Shown here one piece after another: positions 42,121 to 51,252 of a DNA stretch of 64,000 bases. The DNA comes from Saccharofermentans sp. Lineage in GTDB: Bacteria > Bacillota > Clostridia > Saccharofermentanales > Saccharofermentanaceae. Where the stretch lies: the NCBI GenBank assembly GCA_016292215.1, contig JAEFBB010000001.1, positions 124,001 through 188,000 on the forward strand. Direction: 5' to 3'. The first letter of the stretch is position 1. Every line of letters begins with the position of its first letter. A program made the position numbers and the translations under genes. Below the pieces are notes generated by a model. That model was given only the letters and a program-made list of their open reading frames with translations, was not told the origin of the DNA and made no database searches.

Positions 42121-43882
42121 CTTTTCGGGCAAAAGCGCTGAAGACAATGAGGGGCAGACATGTGTAGATGGGATAGGCGAATCTGAATTCGTCATGCATG
42201 AGCGTTGCTATCAGGATCGTAGCTACAAGGCACAATACAGGCAGCGTGATGAGAGTATTCCTGCGCTTGTAATAGATGCAGTATGCGAAGCAGAACAGGA
42301 TTATCCATACATGCAGACCTACATTATATGTTTGGACGAGAATAGCGTTTTCATCGGTAAACCATCTTACATATTCGTGGAAAGTCTCGTATGCGGCAGG
42401 AGAGTTTACAGTGAGCCTTAATCCGTCTTCCTCGCAGACTCCGTCCCACCATTTCATCCAGTAATATGAGCACGGATTCCAGTAGCCGGATGTCTGGTCG
42501 ACCCACGCGCGGGTGGCGAGGACGGGGTGTCTTATTACGATGGTAAACCATGTGCCAAGGCACTGGAACGGGTGGTCCTTGATGTATTGCTGGTTACCCT
42601 CATAGCGGATAACGTCTCTTGCGTAATCGTAGATCCTGGGATTGTATCTTTCTTCCATTCTCTCGATAGAAGCGACCTGATCTAAGACGGCCCTCTCGCT
42701 GTCCGTGAAATCGTAATTCTCCCTGGCGATCCTTGTAATCTGCTGGACAGGGATAGAGAGCATCTCGACCGTGTCGGCCTGAGGGATGTTCATCGCTTTG
42801 AGAATGGGGAATTTCATAACGAGAGCTACGATCAAGGATGCCAAAAATGCGAAAAGAATCTTCTTATCGATCTTCTTCGTGATGACGGCGACTATGGCAA
42901 AGATGACGATGAGCAGCAGGAATGCCGGCAGACCGTTGCTTCTTAAGAGATTAAAGCCGACGCCTGTCAGAAAGAGCATTGCGTAATTGACTAACTGCCT
43001 CTTGCCGAGCTTTTTGAAGATCCTGTAGAGGTATATGGTGAAGAGGCAAACGACGGCGCCGTAAAGGCTGTCCTTCCAGAGCGTGAAACTGAAGATGATG
43101 TGGCAGGGCGTCAGAAGGAACCATATGAGCCAGCCTGCCGCGAAGAGCCTTCTGCCGCCGGCTTCGATGATGGTGGAGATCATAAAAGCGAAGGTAGCGG
43201 CCATGAAGATGATCTGGAAGATCGTATATGTTGCGACTGCGGCATTTATATCATGGAAAACAGCCATTCCGATGTTATAGAAAATGGCGATTATCCATGT
43301 ATGGTATACGGGATGGTGATTCGAATAATCGCCTGTAACTATCTGGTGGATCTGGTTCAAGCTGTCCGAGCAGATCTGTCCGGGATATGAGCAGAGGAAG
43401 AAGACCAGCATATAAAAGGCTGCAAGCAAAGTGAAGCAGACGATGAACCATATTGCCGGATCTGCAGGCTTGTCCTGCTTTGCGATGTCATGCTTTGCAA
43501 GAAGGCTGTCACAGAATCTGAAGATATTAATGAATACCACACCTGCAGAGCAGAACAGCAGCAAGATGGTGATCAGCTGCGATGTGACAGGAAGGTACTT
43601 GTAGTGCTCGTAATTGGCAACGGCTACCATGACACCGAAAAGTGCCGCGAAGCCCAGGAGGACTTTGGATCTGTACTTCTTGTCCTTTTCGCTTACTTCA
43701 TTGGATTCTTTAGAAAAGACAGCCTGATTTATTATGAATGCGAAGATCGCGAAAACGCCTGTTATCAGATATACGACTCTGGAAGAGGTTTTCTCGGGCC
43801 GGCCGAAATAGCAAAGGAAATAAACAAGTCCGATAAACGAACAGATCGCGTATGCCGGTCCCTTGAACAGTTTGGATGTCAT
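42089..43882 (-). CDS. DUF6020-like membrane glycosyltransferase-type protein
   Basis: A 597-residue protein with about fourteen helices. The outer loop after helix six holds CSYPGQICSDSLNQIHQ and YSNHHPVYHTWI, the hallmark of the DUF6020 family, which resembles GT-C glycosyltransferases. The last 150 residues include a large outer loop (NPCSYYWMKWWDGVCEEDG) and two helices. The substrate is unknown. The frame ends just after a run of six A; a -1 shift there would add a plausible charged tail down to 42015. Confidence 0.82.
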   Translation of the reverse strand: MTSKLFKGPAYAICSFIGLVYFLCYFGRPEKTSSRVVYLITGVFAIFAFIINQAVFSKESNEVSEKDKKYRSKVLLGFAALFGVMVAVANYEHYKYLPVTSQLITILLLFCSAGVVFINIFRFCDSLLAKHDIAKQDKPADPAIWFIVCFTLLAAFYMLVFFLCSYPGQICSDSLNQIHQIVTGDYSNHHPVYHTWIIAIFYNIGMAVFHDINAAVATYTIFQIIFMAATFAFMISTIIEAGGRRLFAAGWLIWFLLTPCHIIFSFTLWKDSLYGAVVCLFTIYLYRIFKKLGKRQLVNYAMLFLTGVGFNLLRSNGLPAFLLLIVIFAIVAVITKKIDKKILFAFLASLIVALVMKFPILKAMNIPQADTVEMLSIPVQQITRIARENYDFTDSERAVLDQVASIERMEERYNPRIYDYARDVIRYEGNQQYIKDHPFQCLGTWFTIVIRHPVLATRAWVDQTSGYWNPCSYYWMKWWDGVCEEDGLRLTVNSPAAYETFHEYVRWFTDENAILVQTYNVGLHVWIILFCFAYCIYYKRRNTLITLPVLCLVATILIATLMHDEFRFAYPIYTCLPLIVFSAFARKEKTGTQRISA

Positions 43883-43991
43883 CCTTAGAGCTCCTTGGAA
43901 ACATTATGTCTCAGACATCAATGATTCTAACATAGAATGACTTCTTGTGGGCCTGACATGGCGTTTTGCGGACAATTTAGAAGGCAAAATA

Positions 43992-44040
43992 AAAAGCTGT
44001 CTTGTGAGGATCCTTAAGATCTGCTCGTAAGACAGCTTTG
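43992..44040 (-). terminator. Terminator of tRNA-Trp
   Basis: On the minus strand AAAGCTGTCTT pairs with AAGACAGCTTT across a 27-nt interior that contains a smaller hairpin, then TTATTTT. Confidence 0.85.
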
Positions 44041-44045
44041 AAAAC

Positions 44046-44120
44046 TGGCAGGGGAGACACGATTTGAACGCGCAACCGGCGGTTTTGGAGACCGCTGCTC
44101 TACCGTTGAGCCACTCCCCT
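44046..44120 (-). tRNA. tRNA-Trp (anticodon CCA)
   Basis: A 75-nt cloverleaf on the minus strand: acceptor AGGGGAG/CTCCCCT, D stem GCTC/GAGC, anticodon stem GCGGT/ACCGC with loop CTCCAAA, T loop TTCAAAT, discriminator G, encoded CCA. Confidence 0.95.
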
Positions 44121-44134
44121 GTGTTGCAACGAAC

Positions 44135-44163
44135 AGTTTAATAGTTGGTTTGCACTATGTCAA
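44135..44163 (-). promoter_or_regulatory. Promoter of tRNA-Trp
   Basis: On the minus strand a perfect TTGACA (44158-44163) and TAAACT (44135-44140) are separated by 17 bp, about 15 bp before the tRNA. Confidence 0.75.
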
Positions 44164-44218
44164 GGGTAATGTTAAGATTGAACCGACTTTGTATATATAT
44201 TATTTAAGGAGATACTCT

Positions 44219-45022
44219 ATGAGATTAGCAGTTATCGGTACCGGCAATATGGGCAAGGCCCTTCTGGGCGGATTCGTTAAGGGCGGAGTTATCAGCCCGT
44301 CAGAAGCATGGTGCTTTGATGTTTTTCCTGAAGCTTGTAAGAAATGTGCCGATGATCTCGGCGTTAACGCAGCTTCTTCTGCAAAAGAGGCAGTTGAGGG
44401 TGCAGACTATATCCTGATGGCCGTAAAGCCCATTCATTTTGACGATGCTCTCAAGGGCATCAAGGACAGCCTTAAGCCTGAGGCTATCGTGCTTTCGATT
44501 GCTGCAGCAGTTACCTGCGACAGGATCGGCAAGATCTTAGGCGAAGGCAGGAAGTTCGTAAGGATCATGCCCAACACGCCTGCACAGGTAGGATTAGGCG
44601 TTGCGGCTGTATGTCCCGTCGGTCTTACTGATGAGGAATCAGCTTTTGTTCTTAAGCTCCTTAATACTTGCGGAGAGACGATCCTCTGCGATGAGAATAC
44701 ATTAGATGCTATCGGCTGCGTATCCGGTACGGGTCCTGCTTATGTTATGCTCTTTATCGAAGCTATGGCAGACGCGGCAGTCAGCCTCGGAATAAAGAGA
44801 GCAGATGCTCTTAAGATCGCTGCTGCCACAGTGGCAGGCTCCGGCAAGCTCGCTTTGGAGACAGGCACACATCCTGCAGTGCTTAAGGACATGGTCTGCT
44901 CACCCGGAGGCACTACGATTGCCGGCGTTATGGCGCTCGAAGAGAACGGCCTCAGGAATGCGGTCATCAAATCCGTTACCGCTGCTTACGATAAGACGCA
45001 GGAGATGAAGGGCAACAAGTAA
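44219..45022 (+). CDS. proC: Pyrroline-5-carboxylate reductase
   Basis: A 267-residue enzyme for the last step of proline synthesis. It has the NAD(P) motif VIGTGNMGKALLGGF, the AVKP segment, RIMPNTPAQVG and the C-terminal signature CSPGGTTIAGV. ATG at 44219 is preferred because AAGGAG lies 8 bp upstream and the Rossmann fold begins right after it. It starts a plus-strand run of closely spaced genes to murJ. Confidence 0.96.
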   Translation: MRLAVIGTGNMGKALLGGFVKGGVISPSEAWCFDVFPEACKKCADDLGVNAASSAKEAVEGADYILMAVKPIHFDDALKGIKDSLKPEAIVLSIAAAVTCDRIGKILGEGRKFVRIMPNTPAQVGLGVAAVCPVGLTDEESAFVLKLLNTCGETILCDENTLDAIGCVSGTGPAYVMLFIEAMADAAVSLGIKRADALKIAAATVAGSGKLALETGTHPAVLKDMVCSPGGTTIAGVMALEENGLRNAVIKSVTAAYDKTQEMKGNK

Positions 45023-45032
45023 GCCCGCTCAT

Positions 45033-45491
45033 ATGGCATTGATCAGCGAAGTAACAATCTATACTGACGGAGCTTGTTCGGGCAATCCCGGACCGGGCGG
45101 CTGGGCAGCTATTCTCATGGCCGGAGGAGCCAAGAAAGAGCTCTCTGGCGGAGAACGCGATACGACTAACAACCGTATGGAGCTCATGGCGGTAATCGAA
45201 GGCCTTGCTGCTCTTAAGCGCCCCTGCAAGGTGGATGTCTACAGCGACAGCGCTTATGTCGTAAATGCATTCAGCCAGAACTGGATCGAGAAGTGGATCA
45301 GGAACGGCTGGAAGAACAGTGCCAAGGCTGAAGTGGCCAACAGCGATCTGTGGATGAGGCTTATTGAGCTTACGAACACACACAATGTCACTTTCCATAA
45401 GGTCAAGGGGCATGCCGAGAATGAATTCAATAACCGCTGTGATGAGCTCGCGGTAGCCGAGTGGAAGAAGATCAGCGAGGGAAAAGGGTAG
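45033..45491 (+). CDS. rnhA: Ribonuclease HI
   Basis: A 152-residue type 1 RNase H that cuts RNA in RNA-DNA hybrids. Catalytic residues are visible in order: Asp in IYTDGACSGNPGPGG, Glu in NRMELMAV, Asp in VYSDSAYVV, and the His and Asp of VKGHAENEFNNRCDELA. It also has the basic-protrusion-like helix WIRNGWKNS. It lies 10 bp after proC. Confidence 0.96.
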   Translation: MALISEVTIYTDGACSGNPGPGGWAAILMAGGAKKELSGGERDTTNNRMELMAVIEGLAALKRPCKVDVYSDSAYVVNAFSQNWIEKWIRNGWKNSAKAEVANSDLWMRLIELTNTHNVTFHKVKGHAENEFNNRCDELAVAEWKKISEGKG

Positions 45492-45495
45492 ATAC

Positions 45496-46056
45496 ATGGG
45501 CAAGATCAATTGCAGTGACGATATGCTTTTCGAGAAGACCATCGATAAGAAGACGGTCTTTGAAGGCAGGGTCTTTGATGTTGAGATAAAGAAGATCATA
45601 ACGCCCGAAGGCAAGGAGAGCTTTAGAGAGATAGTCAAGCATCACGGCGGAGCCTGTATCCTCCCGCTTGATGACGAGGGCAACTGCTATCTGGTAAAGC
45701 AGTTCAGGAGCCCTTTTGAGACGGTAATGCTCGAAGCTCCCGCCGGCAAGATCGAAGAGGGAGAAGATCCCCTGACCTGCGCTGCAAGAGAGATAACTGA
45801 AGAGACCGGTCTTACCGCGGGAAATATCGAGAGCGTAGGCGCTATAGCAGCTACGCCGGGTTACTGCAGTGAGATCATAAGTCTTTTTATCGGAACCGGT
45901 CTTGAGTACAAGGGCGGCACGCCGGACGAAAATGAGTACATCTCTACTGTTAAAATGCCTCTTAAAGATGCTGTTGAGATGGCAGACAGTGGTACGATTA
46001 GAGATGCCAAGACAATGGCGCTTTTATATAAGGCTGCTAGGAGGTTAGGGATTTGA
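45496..46056 (+). CDS. nudF: ADP-ribose pyrophosphatase (Nudix hydrolase)
   Basis: A 186-residue Nudix enzyme of the ADP-sugar pyrophosphatase type. The Nudix box begins GKIEEGEDPLTCAAREITEE and matches the family pattern. The upstream VKQFRSPF and the downstream GYCSEIISLFIG are typical of NudF, which cleaves ADP-ribose to AMP and ribose phosphate. It sits 4 bp after rnhA and overlaps ftsK by 4 bp. Confidence 0.93.
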   Translation: MGKINCSDDMLFEKTIDKKTVFEGRVFDVEIKKIITPEGKESFREIVKHHGGACILPLDDEGNCYLVKQFRSPFETVMLEAPAGKIEEGEDPLTCAAREITEETGLTAGNIESVGAIAATPGYCSEIISLFIGTGLEYKGGTPDENEYISTVKMPLKDAVEMADSGTIRDAKTMALLYKAARRLGI

Positions 46057-49025
46057 GCAGGGACACATCGCGCAAGGAAGCTGCAGGAGTAGTATTGTTC
46101 TTCTTTGCAATTGCAATGATATTGATATTCTATTTGCCTGTTTCCCTGACAGGCGTTATCGGCGCGACCGCAAAGAGCTTCTTCTTCGGTCTCGTAGGCG
46201 TCGCCGCATATGCGATCCCCGTGTACATCCTCTACGTTGCTTTGGATGTTTTCTTTGAGAAGAGACAGGGCGTATCGGGAATAAGAGTCAGGAGTATGAT
46301 CCTGCTTCTGGTCTCCGTATCTGCGCTCATTGCGCTCATCTCCATGGATATGGTCTATTTCGAGGGCCTGTGCCAGATGAACGACGGAAAGACGTCGGCA
46401 CTTAAAGCTTTATCTCTCCTTTGGGATTCAGGCGAGAAATCAGAGCTCATCAATAATCCTGCCAGCTCTTCATTCACATTGACCGGCGGCATCATCGGAG
46501 GTTCTATCGCCGTAGCGCTTTATAAGGTGACAGGCACAGTGATAGGAATCCTCGCTATCATAGTTTTCCTGCTTACCCAGATCCTGCTCGTCTTCAGAGT
46601 TTCCATCAAGGCCACTGCCAGGAAGACCGCGCAGGCTATAAGCACTGCATCAGGCAAGGTCTATAACTCCGTGGTAAGCCACAAGGACCAGAAGTACAAA
46701 GATCCGAACTACCAGATGTATTCAGGCAACGGATACAGTGACACAAATATTCACAGAGCAAGACAGAGTGCAGGTACGACAGTCATCTCTTACGGTGACG
46801 GCAGTGTGATCCCGCCCGTAAATACTCCTGATTACGGCTCGCGTTTTGTCCAGAACAATCCTAATCCAAGCGGACGTGCGCCCCAGAAGCAGGGCCCTTT
46901 CATGACCAATATGCCTATCGACGGCGCTTCGGGCTTTGCCGATGTTGACAAGATGACCGGCGGACAGATCCATGCTGTCGACCAGGAGCCGGGCAAGCTT
47001 GCTTTCAATGAGAAGGAATACAATGTCTCAAACGGCCAGGAAGGTTCTGCCGACTTCGGTTATATCACGGATCCTTTGAACCTTCCGAATGCAGCGAAAA
47101 CCAAGAAGCAGAGAAAGACTTTATCGTTCCTTGATCCCAAGAGGAAAGATGATTTTTACGATCTTTCCGATTCCAAGGATAAAGACCAGGGCGGTCCTGA
47201 TGATGTCAACGATGCTCCCGAAGGCCCGTATGAGGTCGGCGAAGAATACGGCTCGGCTTACGATTATTCAGAGCCTGACCGTTCGGTAAGAGAGCCGAAG
47301 ATCAATCTCTCACAGTACGAAGACGATAGCATTGAGGAAGTAAAGCCTGCCGCAGCACCTGCACCGGCTGACGGCATCACTATCAATGCCGGCAATGATA
47401 ATACTGCGGGTTACAGCACAACTGAGGGAAGAATACTCAAAACTTCTTCACGGGCTAAATCTGTTCCGGTTACTCCCGGAATCGAGTTTGCAGAAGAGAC
47501 AAAGCAGCACGAAGCACAGCTCCGTGCCCAGAGAAGAAAACTCAGAAATTACAAGCCTGCTCCTACCACGCTTTTGGCACCTGACATCAAGCAGCGTGCG
47601 GATGCTGACCTTGAAAGAAAGCTTAAGGCCAAGGCGCAGAAGCTTGAGGAAGCCCTCAAGAGCTTCGGTATCGTTGCAAGAGTAGTTAATATCACTCACG
47701 GACCTTCCATCACCAGATTCGAGCTGACGCTTGAGACCGGTACCAAGGTATCGAGAGTCACAAATCTCCAGGATGACATCATGCTCGCAATGGCTGCCAT
47801 TTCTATCAGAATCGAAGCGCCTATTCCGGGCAAGAGCGCGATCGGTATCGAGATCCCTAACGACACTGCTACGGCTGTACAGTTAAGAGGTCTTGTCGAG
47901 ACAAAGGAATTCAAGGCCGCATCTCCTCTTACTGTTGCTTTGGGAAGAGATATCCCCGGAAGACCTATCTATTGTGACCTTGCCAAGATGCCTCACCTCA
48001 TGATCGCAGGCTCTACAGGTTCAGGTAAGTCTGTATGTATCAACTCCATCCTTACAAGTATCCTCGTTCATTCTTCTCCTGAAGAAGTCAGAATGATCCT
48101 TGTTGACCCTAAGGTAGTTGAGCTTTCAGTTTATAACGGCATTCCTCATCTCATAATGCCGGTCATCACAGACCCTAAGAAAGCTGCAGGCGCTCTTAAC
48201 TGGGCAGTTAATGAGATGCAGAGAAGATATAAGCTTTTCGAGGAGGGCCAGGTAAGAGATATCAAGGGCTTTAACGAGAAGTATAAGAACGATCCTCAGG
48301 TAGAGCATCTGCCTTTGCTGCTTATAGTTATCGACGAGCTTGCCGAGCTCATGATGGTAGCCGCAAAGGAAGTAGAGACATATATCTCAAGACTTGCGGC
48401 ACTCGCCAGAGCTGCAGGCATCCATCTGCTTATTGCCACACAGAGACCTTCCGTTGATGTCATCACGGGTGTAATCAAGGCAAATATCGGTTCGAGGATC
48501 GCTTTCGCAGTTACTTCAGGTGTTGACTCAAGGACCATTCTTGATTCATACGGAGCAGAAAAGCTCCTCGGTAAGGGCGACATGCTCTATGCGCCTATGA
48601 GTGCTCCCCAGCCTATAAGAGGACAGGGCGCATTCCTTAAGGATGAAGAGGTTGAAGATGTTGTCGAATGCCTCAAGAAGCAGTATGGCGCAATGTACGA
48701 TGAAGCCATCATCAAGGATATAGACAGAGTCACAGAAGGCGGTGACCAGGTCCTCGGAGGTTCATCATCCGGCGGTTCATCAGGCGGATCTGAGAATGAC
48801 GAACTGTTCAATCAGGCAGTCCAGACCGTACTTGAGAACGGCAGCGCGAGCGTATCAGTTCTTCAGAGAAGACTTGGCTTAGGTTACCCTAAGGCTGCAA
48901 GACTTGTTGACGAACTCGAGAAGAGAAAGATCATCGGACCATATGAAGGAAGCAAGCCCAGAAAGATCCTTATCACAGAGACCGAGTGGCTTGAGATGCA
49001 GGCGAGAAACAGTGGAAATGAATGA
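46053..49025 (+). CDS. ftsK: FtsK/SpoIIIE DNA translocase
   Basis: A 990-residue septal DNA pump. The first 190 residues hold about four to five membrane helices. A polar linker of about 300 residues follows, then the motor from about residue 500: alpha domain, Walker A GSTGSGKS near 652, Walker B LLLIVIDELAEL, ATQRPSVDVITG. A C-terminal gamma winged helix (VSVLQRRLGLGYPKAARLVD) would read polar DNA signals. The start is TTG with AGGAGG upstream, overlapping nudF. It could serve vegetative segregation or sporulation; sequence alone does not separate FtsK from SpoIIIE. Confidence 0.96.
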   Translation: MSRDTSRKEAAGVVLFFFAIAMILIFYLPVSLTGVIGATAKSFFFGLVGVAAYAIPVYILYVALDVFFEKRQGVSGIRVRSMILLLVSVSALIALISMDMVYFEGLCQMNDGKTSALKALSLLWDSGEKSELINNPASSSFTLTGGIIGGSIAVALYKVTGTVIGILAIIVFLLTQILLVFRVSIKATARKTAQAISTASGKVYNSVVSHKDQKYKDPNYQMYSGNGYSDTNIHRARQSAGTTVISYGDGSVIPPVNTPDYGSRFVQNNPNPSGRAPQKQGPFMTNMPIDGASGFADVDKMTGGQIHAVDQEPGKLAFNEKEYNVSNGQEGSADFGYITDPLNLPNAAKTKKQRKTLSFLDPKRKDDFYDLSDSKDKDQGGPDDVNDAPEGPYEVGEEYGSAYDYSEPDRSVREPKINLSQYEDDSIEEVKPAAAPAPADGITINAGNDNTAGYSTTEGRILKTSSRAKSVPVTPGIEFAEETKQHEAQLRAQRRKLRNYKPAPTTLLAPDIKQRADADLERKLKAKAQKLEEALKSFGIVARVVNITHGPSITRFELTLETGTKVSRVTNLQDDIMLAMAAISIRIEAPIPGKSAIGIEIPNDTATAVQLRGLVETKEFKAASPLTVALGRDIPGRPIYCDLAKMPHLMIAGSTGSGKSVCINSILTSILVHSSPEEVRMILVDPKVVELSVYNGIPHLIMPVITDPKKAAGALNWAVNEMQRRYKLFEEGQVRDIKGFNEKYKNDPQVEHLPLLLIVIDELAELMMVAAKEVETYISRLAALARAAGIHLLIATQRPSVDVITGVIKANIGSRIAFAVTSGVDSRTILDSYGAEKLLGKGDMLYAPMSAPQPIRGQGAFLKDEEVEDVVECLKKQYGAMYDEAIIKDIDRVTEGGDQVLGGSSSGGSSGGSENDELFNQAVQTVLENGSASVSVLQRRLGLGYPKAARLVDELEKRKIIGPYEGSKPRKILITETEWLEMQARNSGNE

Positions 49026-49539
49026 GATAAATGAACTTATCAACGGGAAGGCTAAAGAACTCGTTGAGATCTGCAAAGAAAAGAAAGTTACTGTCGGATT
49101 TGCTGAGAGCCTTACAGGCGGACTTATCTCGGCTTCTGTCGTTAATATCCCCGGAGCTTCCGCGGTATTCAAAGGCTCTGTAGTCTCATATACGAATGAG
49201 ATAAAAGAGAATGTCCTGGGTGTTTCTTCTGAATTAATCAGCGAGCATACCGAAGTATCTGAAGAGTGCGCACTTGCCATGGCAAATGGCGGCGCTAAGG
49301 TCCTCGGGTGCGATCTTGTAGTCTCCGTAACCGGAATAGCCGGCCCTACAGGAGCCTTGCCCGGTAAGCCCATAGGCACGGTATTTTTGGGGTATTGTTA
49401 TGAAGCACCGGATACTTTTGGTGATCATACCGGGACTTTAAGGTTGAATTTTGATGGAGACAGGGATACTATACGCTCCTATACTGTGCTTTCAGCTTTA
49501 GATGCGGCTGTCAGACTGGTTAAGGAAGGTAAAGCATAA
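49018..49539 (+). CDS. pncC: CinA C-terminal-type nicotinamide-nucleotide amidohydrolase
   Basis: A 173-residue protein equal to the C-terminal domain of CinA, which deamidates nicotinamide mononucleotide. It has VGFAESLTGGLISA, the Ser/Lys-type VVSYTNEIKENVLGV and VSVTGIAGPTGALPGKPIGT. The N-terminal molybdopterin-like domain of full CinA is absent. The ATG at 49018 overlaps the ftsK stop by 8 bp; GTG at 49012 is an alternative. In many Firmicutes cinA sits directly before recA; here murJ and an L,D-transpeptidase gene intervene. Confidence 0.92.
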   Translation: MNEINELINGKAKELVEICKEKKVTVGFAESLTGGLISASVVNIPGASAVFKGSVVSYTNEIKENVLGVSSELISEHTEVSEECALAMANGGAKVLGCDLVVSVTGIAGPTGALPGKPIGTVFLGYCYEAPDTFGDHTGTLRLNFDGDRDTIRSYTVLSALDAAVRLVKEGKA

Positions 49540-51180
49540 GTGTCTGAAAAAACTAATTCGGAAGAAAGCAAGAAAACAATGTCTCCTGCCAAAAAGAAGG
49601 GGATGAGCTTTGCTTTATCTGCGATCATTGTCGGTATCGGTCTCATCATTACAAAAGGATCGGGTCTTATCCGCGACGTAATCGTTTCCTGGAAATTTAC
49701 AGAGCCTGCGCTTCGCGACGCCTACATGCTCGCATTCAATATCCCGGATCTTTTTTATAACCTTCTTGTCGGCGGGGCAATCTATTCGACGATCGCTCCA
49801 TACATGAGCGCACAACTGGCTGTAGGCAGGGAAAAAGAAGCCATAAAGGTCGTAAGCAAATTCATTACTGCAGTAAGTATCGTAATGATCATCTTCTGCT
49901 CTATAGGAACCATATTCTCAGAACCTTTATATAAGTTCTACAGCCTTTTCCATAATGTTAAGAATCCGGATATCCTGCCTTTGGCAGCACAGGCTTCCAA
50001 GCTTTTGTTCCCGCAGATCTTCTTCATTATGCTGGCGGCTCTTTGTAACGGAATCCTTATCGCATACAGAAGATTTACGATCACTTCGTTTGCGCCTGTC
50101 TTGTATAACATTCTGGTTATTGCAGCCATCTACATCTTCGGTGGAAATGATCTTACCCACCTGATGATGACGACAGGCGGAATCCTTGTGGCAGCTTTAT
50201 TCAATTTCCTTTTCCAGTACGTATTGGGCTTTAAGCAGATGAGACAGTTCAAGCCCGCTTTTCATCTGGCTGACAGGGAGCTCTTTAAGGTTTTCAAACG
50301 TGCCGTACCGATCCTTATCTCGGCATCTGTAGTACAGATCAATGCGATCGTATTAAACAGTTTTGCTTTGCAGTTTGATGAGGGAAGCGTTTACTGTTTC
50401 AGAAACGCGAACTCGATCTGGCAGATACCTTATTCGGTATTTGTCGTAGCTATCACTACCGTAATGACTCCTGAACTTTCCGGCGATTACGAAGCAAAGA
50501 GATATCAGAAAGCTTCAGATCTCATTTCTCATTCAATGAGAAGCGCACTGTTCATGACCATTCCTTCAGCTGTTTTTATCGGAGTTTTGAATGTCGATGT
50601 CGTTAAGGCGGTTTACCAGTGGCATTCGGCATATACCAATGAACAGGCCCAGGTCGCGGCTACATTCCTTTTGGGCTTCTGCAGCGCAATAGTTACGGCA
50701 ACTGTCGTTCACGTATTTAACCAGGCATTCTATGCGATAGGCCGGACCAAGATACCTTTGTTTGCAGGCATCTTGGGACTCGTGATCAATCCTGTTGCAT
50801 GCAGCATAATGATCAAGCTCGGTGTGGGCCTCATGTCTTTATCTTTCGCTTATTCGATAACAAATATCTTCATGATGGTGCTTCTTGCAGTTACATACTG
50901 CAGACGCAAGGAGCTTGCTCCTCACGGCATCATCAAGTTCCTGCTTAAGAGCGTTGTCTGTGTAGCGGTCATGGCAGGCGTGGTATTTGTTATCAACATG
51001 TTCCTTCCTGCCCAGGGCGGAAAGGCAATGCAGCTCGGAATTTTTGCACTTAAGGCAGCGGTTGCCGTTGCAGTCTTCTTTGCCATGGCGGTCATCCTTC
51101 GTATGGAAGAAGCAACATACTGGATCGAGAGGGCAAAGAATATTTTCAAGAAGGGCAAGGCAAAGAGATCAACGACCTGA
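49540..51180 (+). CDS. murJ: MurJ lipid II flippase
   Basis: A 546-residue MOP-superfamily transporter with fourteen helices that flips lipid II for cell-wall synthesis. The MviN/MurJ patterns are present: GSGLIRDVIVSWKFT, DAYMLAFNIPDLFYNLLVGG, QIPYSVFVVAITTVMTPELS and VVHVFNQAFYAIGRTKIPL. Start is GTG with AAGGAAGG upstream, directly after the pncC stop. Confidence 0.95.
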   Translation: MSEKTNSEESKKTMSPAKKKGMSFALSAIIVGIGLIITKGSGLIRDVIVSWKFTEPALRDAYMLAFNIPDLFYNLLVGGAIYSTIAPYMSAQLAVGREKEAIKVVSKFITAVSIVMIIFCSIGTIFSEPLYKFYSLFHNVKNPDILPLAAQASKLLFPQIFFIMLAALCNGILIAYRRFTITSFAPVLYNILVIAAIYIFGGNDLTHLMMTTGGILVAALFNFLFQYVLGFKQMRQFKPAFHLADRELFKVFKRAVPILISASVVQINAIVLNSFALQFDEGSVYCFRNANSIWQIPYSVFVVAITTVMTPELSGDYEAKRYQKASDLISHSMRSALFMTIPSAVFIGVLNVDVVKAVYQWHSAYTNEQAQVAATFLLGFCSAIVTATVVHVFNQAFYAIGRTKIPLFAGILGLVINPVACSIMIKLGVGLMSLSFAYSITNIFMMVLLAVTYCRRKELAPHGIIKFLLKSVVCVAVMAGVVFVINMFLPAQGGKAMQLGIFALKAAVAVAVFFAMAVILRMEEATYWIERAKNIFKKGKAKRSTT

Positions 51181-51252
51181 TTCTTGTAACATAAGTTTTC
51201 AAATTTTAATGATAATATGTCATTAAGACTATTTGAGACTGTGAGGAACAGG